From Hemileia vastatrix (lineage: Eukaryota > Basidiomycota > Pucciniomycetes > Pucciniales > Zaghouaniaceae): a DNA stretch of 64,000 bases. Under the pieces are notes generated by a model that searched no databases, had not been told where the DNA came from, and worked only from the letters and a program-made list of their open reading frames with translations. Where the stretch lies: the NCBI GenBank assembly GCA_030280995.1, contig JASXTE010000014.1:23217150-23281149 (forward strand). The letters run 5' to 3'. Made by a program: the position numbers and the translations under genes. The first letter of the stretch is position 1. Each line of letters begins with the position of its first letter. This document shows, one piece after another, positions 43,261 to 54,958 of the stretch.

Positions 43261-44229
43261 TAAAATTTATTAATTAAATCAAAATCATTATTATAATTCT
43301 TAGTTTTATTTTTCAGTCTTCATTCTTTTAGTTTTATTCATTTAGTTTATACAGGAAACAGGGTCTAGGGGAACTCAATACCTTGGGATTTTACTTCAAG
43401 ATATCTGTTAGTCCTCCAAGACTTTAAACTGGCTACTGTTCAAGACGTTCTTTAAGGTTTTTTTTTACACGTATTTTGGATCTGTTAGTCCTCCAAGACT
43501 TTAAACTGGCTACTTCTCAAGACTTTCCTTAAGGTTTTATACGAATTTTGGAGCTGTTAGTCCTCCAAGACTTTAAACTGGCTAATTTTCAAGACTTTCA
43601 TTAAAGATTTTATATTGGAGCTGTTAGTCCTTCAAGACTTTAAACTGAATTTCAAGGATGATTAAGATTTTATGGATATTTTTGGAGACGGATTTTTTTT
43701 ATATAAATCAAATGTTAGGTCCACCAAGACCTTAAACTGGAGTGTTATCAAATGTTAGGTCCACCAAGACCTTAAACTGGACTGTTATCAAACTGTTGGG
43801 TCCACCATGACCTTAAACTGGATTTCTTATCGATTAAATGTTTGGTCCACCATGACTTTAAACTGGTAGTTCATTCATTGTTTAGTCCACTATGACTTTA
43901 AACTGGAAAATTAATATCTGCAGGATAATTCAACATTCATTGGACCACTATGGCCTTATACTGGATTACTTGTCGATCAAATGTTTGGTCCACTATGACA
44001 TTAAACTGGATTATCAAATTTATTCAATCTTTGGTCAAGCCTAGGCCTTACTTAGGAATATATCAAGATATTTATGCACTTAAACGATCTTTGGTCCACC
44101 AAGACCATAAACTGGCAATCGATTATATGTTTGGTCTGCCAAGACTTTAAATTAGAATGTCAATCTTGTTTGGATAACTCAATTCAATCTTTTAATTTAT
44201 CACTGTCCACTAAGACTCTAAACTGGTTA

Positions 44230-44899
44230 TTCAATTATTTCTGGAATTGGGTGCTGATAATCTTTAGGAGGTTAAAATTTTAGGTGATGATGATGCTAAA
44301 GAAAGCATAATGGTTAATTAGGTGGAATTTGTGGCGCTTTAACATGGTCTAAAGTTAATATTATTATTGGAAGCCTGGCAAAAGTATTTTATGGGTTTGC
44401 TGTATAGCAAAGTTTGAAAATTGTGATGAAGGAATCAGAAGTTAGGATGGTAGTTGGATTTTAGGGAATGATTTTTTTTAGTGCCTCATAGTTAGGCCAT
44501 TTTTTTTTTGGTGTGAAGCTTGGAGGACCTTATGGCGAGATTGGAATCATAGAATTCGGCTCAGTGGGGGGCCCTATGAGGTTGGAATCAGGAGTATTCG
44601 GCTCATAGGAAGATCCACTCTCTCAATGCTGTGACAAGAAGGAAGACTGGTTAATGGGAGTCTGAAGGGATTCAAACCTTGCTCTCAGTAGTGGAATCAT
44701 CACAAGATTTATATTATTTTATTTTATGTTATATCAAGCCAGAGAAGAAGAAAGAACGTTTTTTATTATAAAGATTTAAAAGAAGACCAGCTAAAACAAA
44801 TTTATCAAATTACTTTATCGGAAAAGATAATTCTTTTGGAATTGCTCAACCACTTATGCAAAGTTTTACGAATGGGGACATTCTCGATTGGAGGGAGGA
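44230..44899 (+). other. Ty3-A distal 3' non-coding region and polypurine tract
   Basis: There is no ORF. Two related direct repeats carry GGTTGGAATCA/GATTGGAATCA followed by ATTCGGCTCA (about 44540-44610). The purine tract GGAGGGAGGA at 44890-44899 abuts the 3' LTR. Confidence 0.7.
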
Positions 44900-46036
44900 T
44901 GTGGTAGCCTAAAGTTTAGTACGGCACCTAAATATGTAAATGGAGTTATTACGGCGTGCAAGATTGGCGTTATTATTTTTTATATATAAAAGGGTTTTAT
45001 TTAATTTATTTGAGTTTTAAATATGAAGAAATTGGTCACGAGCGAATGCCTACACGAAAACAATTTATTTTACGGAGAAAACTTATTTTTACGGTCTGAA
45101 AAATTTATAAGTATTAAGTCGAGTCACTCAAGAACCTTGGGAAATTTTCCCAGAATTTTTACTATTTTTCTTATATTTTTAAATGAATTTTAAAGTTTTA
45201 TAGAAATATTTACGTTTTCAGAAATTACTTAACTTCGATGAATTTTCACGGGGTAATTAGAGCTGCGCAGACTACGAAAATTAGTTTGGTATGTAAAGGG
45301 GAAGTAGCTCTATTATGTGTAATTTTTCTAGATTTTTTATTATAGTTTTAAGGTTCTAAATTGAGTCCGGAAGTCCGGACGGACTCCGTTTCGACTCCGT
45401 ACGGACTCCGCTTTGACTCCGTACGGACTCCGTACGGGCTCCGGATTGACTCTGGAAGAGCTCTGGAGGGGAAAACTTAGGCACGTGACTAGGAATACTT
45501 AAGCGCTTCTCAAACTCGAAATTGAGAGGGGGACAGATCATACAGCTTAATCATTAACCACCACGGTCTCATTTTTTATTACTCAACAAATTAAATAAGT
45601 TACAATACCCTTATAACATTTATTATTTTTACATAACATTTTAGAAATACAATTCAACAATTTAAATCACACTTCATATAGGGTATCTTTAGAAAGGTCT
45701 TCATCGCTGGGACTTGATTATTGCTGTCTCATATAAATTTAAATTATTATAAAAACATAAAAGTCAATCTTTTCAGATCTTTCACTGGTACACCTTAATT
45801 GTTGTTATCAGTATTTCTTTTATCAACAGCCACTTTCTTTAAATCTCAATAAGCGTTAATTATTTTAGAGTTTCATTATTTTCATCAATAAGATCCAAGT
45901 AGATTGGTTAGCTTAGTGATTTAGAATTCCCATTTTGTTATTTTTTTATTGGAAGGACGGGGTTTTCAGCTAAATCCACATATCTCCTCCGGATTCTGCT
46001 TACAGCAAGGCGACTGTAAGAGTTTACCTTACCATA
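44900..46036 (+). repeat. Ty3-A 3' LTR (1137 bp)
   Basis: Same length and nearly the same sequence as 33832-34968. It is followed directly by ACGT (46037-46040), the copy of the target duplication. Confidence 0.93.
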
Positions 46037-46560
46037 ACGTCCGCCTTCATCAAAGGTCAATGGGTTCTTGTTGATGGCAAGTGAAATAAAAAACAAAAAA
46101 AAAGGAAGAATTTAAATCAATCATAAGGAAATGAAGGAGAGGTTCAAAAGCTCTTAATCCAAATATAAAAATTCTCATTTTGCTTCCACTTCCACTTGCT
46201 TCAGTATCTATGATGATGGTTTGTAGATTCGAATTACAACTGTTTTGGAAAAGCTCAATTTCATGTGTTCTTTCTATGAGGAAATGGATAATCTTTTTGG
46301 CCCCTGAGTTGATGTCAACCCTTGGTTTATAAAAAGTACTACTAAGGATATACCCTCTGGTTTTAAACCATCCAACAATCCTCCTGAGACACCTTTACTT
46401 CAACAGCATCAATCCCCTCCAGCTTCTAACCATAGTCCAGCTGAAGATGCTCCCAACTATAAAGTAGAACAATTATTTCAGAGTAGATCTGAGTCCTCAG
46501 AGTCCTAAAATCTTAATGTATCTTTACTTTATCCTTTTTCTTCAATTCTTTGCAAAATTA

Positions 46561-49139
46561 CTCATTCTTTCTTTTCTAGTCTTCTTAATACTGACACCTG
46601 TGTGAAAATCCTCATTACCATCATAATTTTATCACCTCACCACCAATTTGCATTTCTAAATAGTGCTAAGTCAACAAAATTCTATATCTGTTTAGAAAAT
46701 TGGGAAGTTCCCTTCCCTGAATTCTATTGAAGCAAGGGGTGGGTATCACCAAAATTTTTCTAAGTGTTCAATTTTGCACGTCAGATTTGAAAATTTGGCA
46801 ATACCCTCCCCTACATTTTATTGAATTAAGGTTTGAAAATCACCAAAATTTAATATAATTCCATAAATTAATAAATAAATAAATAAGATAAATCAAATTT
46901 ACTAGTTTTAAAGTAATGAAAACTTCTCAAGTAAAAATGCAGACCAAGTCTAGAAACTAAGTTTGGGATTTTTCACATGTATAGGCTAGATGAACCCCAT
47001 GAAACAATTTAATGATATCATGATTACTATTTATACAACACCAGGTCATTGGCTAATTACTTTAGTTTAGCAAATTGAAATATCATATTTATTTATTAAA
47101 AATTTATGAAAGAATAAAAAATATTTTATGACTTTACAAATCTCAATTCTTTTTTGATCTACCTAGAGTTTTATTAAATTTATTAGTACAAGAGAAGAGA
47201 CAGAATAATTATTCTGTTTCTTACACAAAAAATTTTCACCTACTCTGACTATCAACAGAAATGGAGTCTTAAGATCCCAGTTAGGCCCACTAAAATTAAT
47301 GGAAAAATTTGAATACACCACATTCATCTGAAAGTATTGAATTAAACTAGACTGACTATTCTGAATTGTTTTATATAGATCTACAATCTGCAGCAAGAAC
47401 TATGAAATGAAGTAAAAATAAATGAATAAATGATAAATTGAATTGAAGGAGTTTAATGTGTTAAAATGGATTCAGGAGGGAAATGACTAACTCAGATCAT
47501 AGTGCATGGATGGGAATATCAATTTGAAACCTATGATATTTTTGATGAATTGCTTAAAAATGTATTCTACAACATTATTTTTCACTGCTGCTACCATCAG
47601 ATTATCTTCTTGAGAAGGAATAACAAGTGATGTGCTATTCTACAACAATCATGCACAATTTGATCATTTTTGTGTCAGCTATCTCCCTTCAAGCTTGTAT
47701 ACATATATACATGTTCTTTGCTTACCATATATATTAAAATTTGTTTAGTGTCTTTTTTGTGTAAATTTTTTATCTTATCTGAAATTAAAAAAGTTGTGCA
47801 AAAAAAAAATTACATAAAAAATTAAATTAAATAATCTCTTTGTGTACATTCTGTGGCAATTTTTGCGCTATATAGATGTAAAAAAAAGCCCATTCTCTTT
47901 TTCACAAACCCTCTACAAACCAAAACAACATATGAGGTGGAGGTGGGGGAGGGTAAATGTACCCCAGTCAGGCAGCTTTGCTGCCTGGCTTGGGTTTACA
48001 AGGTAAGAGGAGGGGGAGAGGTGGTGGTGAGGTGGGGTAGGGTTAAGGTACCCTGGTGGGAGGTGGGGGTGCAGTGGGAGAGGGAATGGTACCACAGTTA
48101 GGTAGGAGAGCCTCCTGGTAATGTCTTCCAACATTGGAAGAGGTCTTTGTTGGTCTGTTTGGCGCTGTTTTTGTATGTGTTAATTGACATTGGTTGAATA
48201 ATTGGGTGTTTTTCTGGTTTTATTCAGTGAATTTTGGGATTATGGGTATGTGGGTACCTCTATTGGATAGCCCTGGTTTTTCTCTATATTCTATGTCTAG
48301 ATGAAATTTTCATATTCTAAGTTTGAAGGGGTCATTTGCTCACTTTTCATTCTTAAAAGATAGCTGTTTAATTTTGTTTTTTGTGTTTTAAGGGCTAACC
48401 TTAAGTCTAAGGGTTAAGTGCTTAATACCATTAAGTAGAGATAATTTGGCTCTATATTTTATGTCTCAACATTGTTATGGATCTTCATTTAACTCCACTT
48501 TGGCAACTGGTTTCTCTGGTGTAGCTTTGCAACTTGCATCAAGTATTAATGCTGTTTTCTGTGCAACAAGTGCACAGTGTTTTGTTTTTTCTGGTGTGGA
48601 TCTCTCTGCATTTAAGGTTTCTGGCTCTTTGGTTCTCATTTTTCTGCTATTTACTACTATCTTGACTTGTTAAGCAGTCAAGAAGTGTGCTGGAAGAGGT
48701 ATAGTAACCGTCTCTAATTTGCTGTAGCAAATACATCTCACTGGGTATTTCTCAAAGGGACAAGAGGTTTTCTCTCCAGTTTTACTCCAAATCCCTTGGT
48801 CAAGGCCTATAGCTAGTACTATAGGATTGTCTACACTGGCTGGGGTCTTAGAGGCAAGTGAGGTGGAGGAGAGGTGGGGGGCATAAAATACCTCATTCAG
48901 GAAGGGGGGAGAGGTGGGAGGCATCCAGGGGGGGAGGAAGGGGGATGATAGAGGGGGGAAAAAAAGAAAGAAGAAGAGAAGAAAAAAAAATAGAATAACT
49001 TTGAAAACCAAAAAAAAAAACACTTACTAAACAAAAAAAGAAAGAAAGAAAAAGAAAAAAAATAAGAATTAGTAAACATAAAAATCAAAATCAAAAAATG
49101 ACTTTACTGGAGAGATGAGTTGAGAAAGGATGTTGCTGA
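46561..49139. other. Right half of Harbinger copy 1, no intact gene
   Basis: 46700-47110 aligns with 15270-15680 of copy 2. At 47930-48130 there is G-rich sequence, including a perfect small hairpin AGGCAGC-TTT-GCTGCCT (47969-47985). 48140-48700 is unique to this copy, with a short open frame I do not trust. 48820-48960 is again G-rich. Near 49100-49125 the conserved block GGAGAGATGAGTTGAG is joined directly to the right terminal repeat, so the transposase gene seen in copy 2 is deleted here. Confidence 0.6.
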
Positions 49140-49331
49140 AAAATCAGTGAAATGAGAAGTTATGGTGAAATCAGCACTTTTGGTTGAGAAAGTGTGGATT
49201 TGAGTGAAATAAGTGACTTATTTCATTTTGAAATCCACCAGTGTTGGGGCTAGTGTGGTTCAGAAGTCTGCACTTAAATAAGTGTGGATTTGGTCCAACT
49301 TAAGTGCAGATTTTCCAGAACTGACACCCCC
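49140..49331. repeat. Right terminal inverted repeat of Harbinger copy 1
   Basis: AAATCAGCACTTTTGG through ACTTAAGTGCAGATTTTCC to CTGACACCCCC is the inverted counterpart of 33264-33400 and matches 18440-18619. Confidence 0.82.
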
Positions 49332-49973
49332 TATTATTACCAAAAAATCACGGAAGCCTCACCAGAGCCACTCCAAACCCTCACCTATCCCCTGAAAATA
49401 TCACCGAATTCTCACAAAAATCTCACCCAAAATCTCCTAAAACTCTCATTAAAACAAAACAAAATATCTTTCAAAAACCTCTCCAAAACCCCCATCAAAA
49501 AAGAACCACCAAACTATTTCCATATCTGTAACAAAATCTAACCAAATCCTCATTTTTACCTCACCAAAATTGTACAAAAATCTCACCAATATCTCACCAA
49601 ACCCTTCAAAAAATTCCACCCAAATATAACCAAAAACTTAATATAAACCCATAACCACATCACCAAAAAATCACCAGTAAACCACATAAATAAATCTCAC
49701 TAATAACTCCCAAAATTCTCACAAAAGGTTCAACAAAATCTCATCAAACACTTTCCTTGATACCCCTAAAGAAAATCACCAAAATCTCACTAAAAATTTA
49801 CCAAACTGTTATCAAAAACTCCCCAAAACTCACTATAATCTTGTTAAAATCTTATAAATTCATGACTTAAACCTCACTATTAAATTCATTAAAAACACCA
49901 CAAAATAAGTCACCAAATACTAACCCAAAATTTACCAGACCCTAACCACAAAAACAACCAAAAAATCATCAAT

Positions 49974-50199
49974 CAGCACAAAATATGGGGGGGACTTGCT
50001 AGCAAGTCTGGAACCCTGGACCCAGATTCACCACAGATTGAACACAAATAGAGCTATTGAAAAAGGAAACATACAGCCAGGGATGAAAACTATTCAACAG
50101 AAAGGTCTTAGGTTGGTTTTCAAGTAGAGTTAAGTATAGGTTCTGTCTGATTTCAGGTTGGGGACTTTCTAGAGAGTGCACCCCCTATATTACATAGTG
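49974..50199. mobile_element. 226-bp MITE of the TTGCTAGCAA family
   Basis: The left end CAGCACAAAATATGGGGGGG with ACTTGCTAGCAAGT and the inverted right end (TTTCTAGAGAGTGC then CCCCCTATATTACATAGTG) match 7621-9494 and 18043-18303. The 3-bp flanks (AAT and AAA) are not identical. No coding capacity. Confidence 0.8.
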
Positions 50200-53100
50200 A
50201 AAATCTCACCCAAACCACTAACAAAATGCTGACCTACACCTAAAAAATATATACCTAAATACTAACAAAAACATCACCGAATTCTAACTGCAAAAGACAA
50301 ATAAAATAACCAAAAATTTATCATATACTCACCAAAACCTTACCAAAATCACACTATATTCTCAAAAAAACTAGCCACTGAAATCTTACCAAAAAAACTA
50401 CTAAAATCTCACCAAATCCTTAAAATGTCTCACCTGAATCCCCCTAAAGGCTCACCAAATCCTCACTAAAATCTAATCAAAAATACACACATAAAAACCA
50501 AAAGAACCCCATTGAAAAATATAACCAAAATATAATTGAAACCTTCCTAACAAATAAATAAAGTCTCCCCAAAGCCTCACCAAACTCTCATCAAAATTAC
50601 ACCAAAATACCAACCAAAAATTCTCCAAAACATCAATATACCCTCCTAAATAAAACCAAAAAAATCTCACCAAATCCTTACCAAACCCTTACAAAAATCT
50701 CAGCAAAAGCACACCAATACCAACCCAAAATATTACCAAAACATCATCCAAATTTAATTAAGAAACTATCAAGAAAAACCCACCAAACATCACCAAAAAT
50801 ACATCAAATACTCACCAAAATCTCAAAATAATCATACAAAGAACCTACCAAAATCATAATTTAATCTCATAAAAAAAACCACTAAAATATCACCAAATCC
50901 AAAACAAAATCTCACTTAAGCCCTTAAAAAACCTTAAATATTTACCAAAATAACAAAAAAAAACCAAAGTCACACCAAAAAAGTGACAAAATCCCCACCC
51001 AAACAAAAAACAAAACCCACACCAAAATATTAACAAACCCTACCCAAATAAAACCAACAAAAGCTCACCGAAAATTCAACAAAGCCTCACTAAACCCTCA
51101 CCAACATCATAACAAAAAATAATAAATTCACACCAAAACAGCCCACAAAATGTTTTAAAACATTGCACAAAATCTTCCCCAAAACCTCACCAAAACCCCT
51201 AAAAAGGCCACCAAATTCTCAACAAAAAAACCACCATTCCCTCATCAAAGCCCCCCAAACAAACTCTCACCAACATCTTACCAAAAAATTACCAAAAACT
51301 CATCATAAACATTCACCAAAAACACAAAAGATTTTTGACCTGAGCTTAACACAACACCTCACTAAAAGCATAACAAAGATTATGAAAAGAAACACCAGAG
51401 CCTCACCAAAATCAAACAATATCCTTACCAAATAATAAACAGAATTGAAGAGAAACCACCACAAATAAATCATCAAAACCACAAAAAAAAATTATCACAT
51501 CCTCAACAAACTCTTACCAAACCTTACCAAACTCTTATTATAATCTCACCAAAAAACCCCAACCAAAATCTCACCAAAGGCTTTTCATAAAAACACTGAA
51601 TTCTCACCAAACCCTGCACATAAAAACCTCATAAAACCCCCCCTAAAACCTCCCAAAAGTTAATCAGAGTCTAGCCCAATATCTCACAAAGGTCTCACCA
51701 TAAAAACAGACAAAACAATCACCTAAACAAATAACCAAAACAACACCAAATCTATGCAAAATATCTTCAAAATCAACCAAATAAAACAAAAAAAGGCTCA
51801 CCAAAATCTCTTCAAAGTATCACAAAAACCTAACCAAGAACTTAATAAAATCTAACCAAAATAATAATAAAAAACACTGAAGCCTCCACAAAATCCTTTC
51901 CAAACACTTCTAAAAAAATATTTAACAATAATTTCTCAAGAACCTCCACAAAAACCTCTTAAACCCCCCTAAAAATATAATCATAAATTCACCAAACCCC
52001 AGAAAAATTAAACTAGCCAAAATTTTACAAAAACTTACTAAACCATCACCATAAACCCTCACCAAAGCCCCTAAAAGATGTTGACTTAAACCACACCCAA
52101 AATCACACCAAAATCTGAGTAAACTCATCAAAACATCACTGAAATCTAAGTGAACCCCCCCCCCAAAAAAAGAATATCAAAACCTCACCACAAACTCAAA
52201 AAAAATTCATTAAATCCTCACAAAAATCTCAACAAGACCTTTCCAAAATTTTACATAAAAATTGATATAATATAACCAAATAAATCACCAAAATATCATC
52301 AATGAATTTCCAAACAAACCACTGAAATATCACCAAATCTAAAACAAAATATCACAGAGATCTCATAAAACCCCACAAAATTCCCCAAAAAACTTCACAA
52401 GAATCTCACCAAAATAAATTCCAAATCCCCACACAAATAAATACCCAAAAAAACGTCAAAATATTACCAAACCTCAAAAAACAAAACCAAAAAAAAGATC
52501 ACCAAAAACTTTCTAAACTTTCATTAAAATCATAAAAAATAACTCCAAAAACTCTCCAAAATAGTCACCATAAATAGTCACCAAAACTTTACCAACAGAT
52601 TACATAGATTAATCACCAAATGCTGAATAAGCCCCCCCAAAAAAACAACCAAACCTAAGAAAAACCTCACCAACACCAGCAAAAAAATAACCAAACACCA
52701 CCCCCAAAATCCCATCAAAAATCTCCCCAGAAATAACCCACCACAATACTCCCCCAGGAAAAACTCACAGAACCCCCCCTCAAAAATAAAAGCACAAATA
52801 ATTTTCCAAAATATCACAATAATCTTATTAAAAACCTCAATAAAACCATGCAAAAAAATAAACACCAAAATTTTACCAAAATATCAAAAAACCCTTACCA
52901 AAACCTCATTTAAAATTTTACAAAATTCTCACCAAAACCGTATTAAAAACCTTTCTAAATCCCATCAAATCAACACCAAATAAGACCACCCAAATCTTAA
53001 TAAAACTGCACAAAATACTTATCAAAAGCTCATTCAAAATTTAACTAAAATCTTACCTAAAACTCAACAAATCTTTATAAAAAACACATTCAAAATTTCA

Positions 53101-53964
53101 CCAAAAACTTACTAAAAAGTTAAAAAAATCTCATCAAAACCTTATTCAAAACTTCACCAAAAGCTTACTAAAACATATTGAAAACTCATCATACCCTCAC
53201 CAAAACCTCATTCAAAACTTCACCAAAATCTCAACAAAACCTTACTAAAAGCCTAACAAAAACTCACCAAACCCTCACCAAAACCAAAAAAAAACAACCA
53301 AAATCTTGCCTAAACCTGACCAAATCCTAACTAAAAACTCATTCAAAACTTCACCAAAACGTCACCAAAACCTTACTAAAAAACTATCAAAATCACATCT
53401 AAACCTTACCAAAACCACATTTAAAAACACCCAAATAATAGGCACAAATCCTTACCAAAATTGTACCTAAACATCAACAAATTTTTACCAAAACCTCATT
53501 CAAAACCTGTTCAAAATTTCAGCAAAGCCTAATTAAAAACCTTAAAAAATCATAAAGAACCCTTTCCAAAACCTCATTAAAAACTTCTCCAAAATCTCAA
53601 CAACCCCCCCCCCTCTAAAAAACCACAAACCCTCACCAAACCCCTCCTCCCCCCCCAAAAAAAAAATAAATAAATAAAAAGACACTAAAACCCCCTCAAA
53701 TAAAACAATCATACTACTCCACCATAAAAAAATGTCCAAAACCCACCCAAAAAAGCATAAAACTACACCCCCCCTAAAAAATTCCCAATTCAAAAAACCC
53801 ACCAAAATACACTCCCAAACAAAGAGCCATCAAATCCTAACCAAAACCACTCAAAAAATAACCACTAACACCTCTCCAAGACCTCATCAAGACCCCTCCC
53901 CCCAAAAATAATAACCAAAACTTCACCAAAACACCCCCTCCCCCCTAAAAAAAAAGAAAAAGGG

Positions 53965-54450
53965 AAAAACTACCAAAAACTCATCCCAAAGTTTTACAAT
54001 AACCTTACCCAAAACTCCTTCTCCCCCCCCCTTCACTTCCCACTCCCAAAAAATAAAAATAAAAAATAAAACTACCAAAAACTCATTTCAAAGTCTCACA
54101 ATAACCTTACTCAAAACTCCTTCCCCCCCCCCTTCACTTCCTCACTCCCAAAAAAAATAAAAATAAATATAAATATAAATATAAAATATAAAACTACCAA
54201 AAACTCATCCCAAAGTATCACAATAACCTTACTCAAAACTCCTTCTCCCCCCCTTCACTTCTTAACTCCCAAAAAAGATAAAAATAAAAATAAAAAATAA
54301 AACTACCAAAAACTCATCCCAAAGTCTCACAATAACCTTACCCAAAACTCCTTCCCCCCCCCCCCATCCCCTCCACCAAAATAAAAATTAAAAAAAACTA
54401 CCAAAGCCTCACCATAACCTTACCCAAAACTCCATCCCCCCCATATCCCA
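53965..54450. repeat. Minisatellite of about 100-120 bp units at the array edge
   Basis: Four to five copies start with AACTACCAAAAACTCATCCC (53969, 54068, 54190, 54299) or a shortened form (54398). Each continues through CAATAACCTTACCCAAAACT, a C run, and an AAATAAAAATAAA tail. They are closer to one another than the older array units. Confidence 0.8.
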
Positions 54451-54958
54451 TCCAGTCAGCCCAGATATTCCCAGGACTGAATAAAAATTGATCATAAATT
54501 ATGTTAAACACATGTAGTACACATGGGAACAATAAATAAAGGTATACAAGATGTATACATAAGTGAAATTAATGATTAAATACAATATACGCCATTATAA
54601 TACCTTATATAAATGCATATATCCACCTTTTATAAGTCTTATGTACTTAATAGGGGGTATCATTGTTGACCAATCCGCAATTAAATTAATTGCGGATAAA
54701 AATCATTATACCCCAATTATCTTTTGCAATTATTTTTGCTAATAATTGGGTTATTAGACCTTTTACATGTCAATGTTCACCTCTATATAACATTTTTATC
54801 CTCAATTTTTCATAACCACATCTTAGACAACTTTCTGGATATCCCAGGCTTCTTGCCTTTCTGCGCACTCAAATCCTGTCTATTAATTCTATCTGCTCAG
54901 AACCACTACCCATCTCATCTGTTTTTTTCTTCTCCTTTTCATCTTCAAATATCTCAAC

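Larger units (their letters stand above)
42627..44229 (+). repeat. Stem-loop array II: about sixteen dispersed modules
   Basis: Modules start at 42627, 43410, 43487, 43559, 43626, 43718, 43778, 43799, 43844, 43884, 43942, 43987, 44032 (degenerate), 44093, 44133 and 44204. They read (A/G)GTC, a 6-nt loop such as CTCCAA, CACCAA, CACCAT or CACTAT, then GAC(T/C), then (T/A)TAAACTGG. AGTC goes with GACT and GGTC goes mostly with GACC. All are in the sense orientation. Spacing is 20 to about 110 bp apart from the gap at 42650-43409. Confidence 0.85.
33828..46040 (+). mobile_element. Ty3-A: intact young Ty3 retrotransposon, 12.2 kb
   Basis: Two 1137-bp LTRs (33832-34968 and 44900-46036) are flanked by the 4-bp duplication ACGT (33828-33831, 46037-46040). 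Reading by eye I found two differences between the LTRs, both transitions (near 34025/45093 and 34895/45967). A tRNA-Lys-type primer site, two long uninterrupted ORFs in overlapping frames, and a GGAGGGAGGA purine tract (44890-44899) are all present. There are unusually many CpG dinucleotides compared with everything around it. Between pol and the 3' LTR lies 2.9 kb of non-coding DNA filled with a stem-loop repeat. It is the only element here that looks competent. Confidence 0.93.
33626..46560 (+). pseudogene. Harbinger copy 1 accessory gene relic, split by Ty3-A
   Basis: ATG 33626 opens MPPRKSNTQKATQK. The conserved core KSKSGQLKKEDYLIIINLLK followed by IKSNYD is in a different frame, so there is an indel. 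Ty3-A enters at 33828-33831, and homology resumes at 46041 (SSKVNGFLLMA), continuing in broken frames to about 46560. It is the same family as 13551 (copy 2) and 54959 (copy 3). Confidence 0.6.
33264..49331 (-). mobile_element. PIF/Harbinger-like element (copy 1), split by Ty3-A, transposase lost
   Basis: The left end GGGGGTGTCAGTTGTGGAAA (33264) and the right end (…CTGACACCCCC, to 49331) are inverted repeats extending about 190 bp, both with TCTGCACTTAA and AAATCAGCACTT. TA flanks both sides (33262-33263, 49332-49333). Ty3-A (12.2 kb) sits inside, so the native length is about 3.86 kb. The left half starts the accessory gene. The right half has diverged non-coding sequence, G-rich blocks and the conserved CATCTCTCCAG end (complement near 49110), but no transposase. 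Confidence 0.85.
49332..54450. repeat. C/A-rich satellite array, 5.1 kb
   Basis: Continuation of 30451-33263 across Harbinger copy 1. Unit words are TCACCAAAA, TCACCAAAACC and CTCATTCAAAACTTCACC (the last clustered at 53040-53360). G is nearly absent on the + strand. The MITE at 49974-50199 interrupts it. From about 53590 C runs become common. Confidence 0.8.

Noticed and set aside
48446..48673. 75-codon hydrophobic open frame in Harbinger copy 1
   Set aside because: Short, unique to this copy, surrounded by non-coding repeat, and no homology recognised. Hydrophobicity follows from T-rich sequence.
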